From Selenia dentaria (Eukaryota > Arthropoda > Insecta > Lepidoptera > Geometridae), in contig OU862900.1 of the NCBI GenBank assembly GCA_917880725.1, positions 21,380,385 to 21,444,384 of the forward strand: 64,000 nucleotides of DNA. The letters run 5' to 3'. The notes under the pieces are model-generated. The model did no database searches and was not told the origin of the DNA. It saw only the letters and a program-made list of their open reading frames with translations. Numbering within the stretch: position 1 is the stretch's first letter; the number at the start of each line of letters is the position of its first letter. Both the position numbers and the translations under genes were made by a program. Shown in pieces: positions 63,460-64,000 of this stretch.

Positions 63460-64000
63460 GCGGCAATCGCAAACATACCAGCACCACAAAATGTGTCACA
63501 ATTACGTGCGGCACTTGGTTTGGTAAACTATTACTCGCGGTTTTTAAAGAACGTTAGCACGACATTGCACCCACTTTATTCGTTGCTAGCCAAGGGCGCG
63601 CGTTGGAAGTGGACGGAGGCGTGCCAACAAGCGTTTGAGGACATAAAGGAGCAGTTGGTGAGCGGGCCGGCTTTGGCGCACTACGACCCGCAGTTACCCT
63701 TGGTGCTGGCTTGTGACAGCTCTAATTACGGATTGGGAGCTGTCCTCTCGCACGCGTACCCCGACGGCAGTGAGCGCATCGTGTGCTGCGCCTGCCGCAC
63801 GCTCAACGCCGCCGAGCGCAAGTACAGCCAAATCGACAAGGAGGCGCTGGCCATCGTGTACGGCGTCATGCGGCACCACCAGTACGTATTCGGCCGTAAG
63901 TTCATGTTACGCAGTGACCATAAACCGCTCACTTATATATTCGGCCCCAAGCACGGAATCCCACAGACGGCCGCAAGTCGTCTACAGAGGTATGCCGTGC
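63460..64000 (+). pseudogene. Gypsy 2 connection and RNase H domain, cut by the window end
   Basis: Reading in the frame of 63490, ANIPAPQNVSQLRAALGLVN and YYSRFLKNVSTTLHPLYSLL form the connection. LVLACDSSNYGLGAVLSHAY (Asp), ERKYSQIDKEALAIVYGVM (Glu) and FMLRSDHKPLTYIFG (Asp) form RNase H. This frame is open to base 64000. It lies in a different frame from the RT before it. Third codon positions are strongly G/C here. Confidence 0.88.

Larger units (their letters stand above)
58240..64000 (+). mobile_element. Gypsy element 2, running past the window end
   Basis: A short LTR-like stretch (about 58240-58357, containing AATAATAAACCAGTCTTG) is followed by the primer-site region TTGGCGCAGTTTAATTGG and gag at 58394. 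LINE H (58711-61836) splits gag. Pol continues from 61842 to the end of the window (gag end, protease, RT, RNase H start). The RNase H part is far more GC-rich than the RT part. Confidence 0.8.

Noticed and set aside
63694..63932. Minus-strand ORFs opposite gypsy 2 RNase H
   Set aside because: Same reason: the plus strand encodes clear RNase H motifs.

Overview
The window looks like insect nuclear DNA, most likely from a moth or butterfly. It is AT-rich, has spliced genes with GT-AG introns, and carries tRNA-derived SINEs, an RTE-type LINE tail, Jockey/I-type LINEs, Ty3/gypsy and Ty1/copia elements, mariner-type elements and hAT elements of the kinds common in Lepidoptera. The order-level call is inference. 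No conserved host gene is certain. The best host candidates are a C2H2 zinc-finger gene (28474-30050) and a possible first exon of a membrane protein (2872-2961). Almost everything else is mobile DNA, much of it nested.

Layout. 1-1306: integrase end of a gypsy-type pol. 2442-2780: GC-rich tandem repeats. 3112-20548 (minus): an old I-type LINE (element A) with gag, endonuclease, RT and RNase H, split by two insertions. The larger insertion, 5713-18281, is the most interesting object here. It is a 12.6-kb DNA transposon with CCCAGGTAGCA ends, a 2-bp AA duplication and GACGTC-rich ends. It carries two genes that look intact: an eight-exon DUF4806-type gene (8374-15246) and a 701-codon CACTA/CMC-like transposase (15239-17344). 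It has itself collected a hAT-like element, a SINE, and a DD82E ('Sailor'-type) Tc1/mariner relative that contains a 312-bp hAT MITE. 21655-23300: LINE fragment B, split by an RTE. 23617-24420: dead mariner. 26316-28060: two SINEs in opposite orientation. 28474-30050: zinc-finger array.

31808-36230 (minus): near full-length LINE D, with the second catalytic Asp of RT changed to Gly. 36243-45119: gypsy element 1, whose 5' LTR is split by a LINE (C) and by a 491-bp element. 45150-50126: Jockey-type LINE E. 50888-55962: copia element with identical 278-bp LTRs and a 5-bp target duplication, but a broken pol frame. 55963-58245: I-type LINE G, cut by gypsy element 2 (58240 to the window end), whose gag is split by LINE H (58711-61836).

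How the parts relate: nesting gives relative ages. LINE A is older than the 12.6-kb transposon, which is older than the Sailor-type element, which is older than its hAT MITE. LINE G is older than gypsy 2, which is older than LINE H. Within the 12.6-kb element, the transposase would supply cleavage and joining, the terminal GACGTC arrays are the probable binding region, and the DUF4806-type protein is a candidate accessory factor. The last two roles are inference.
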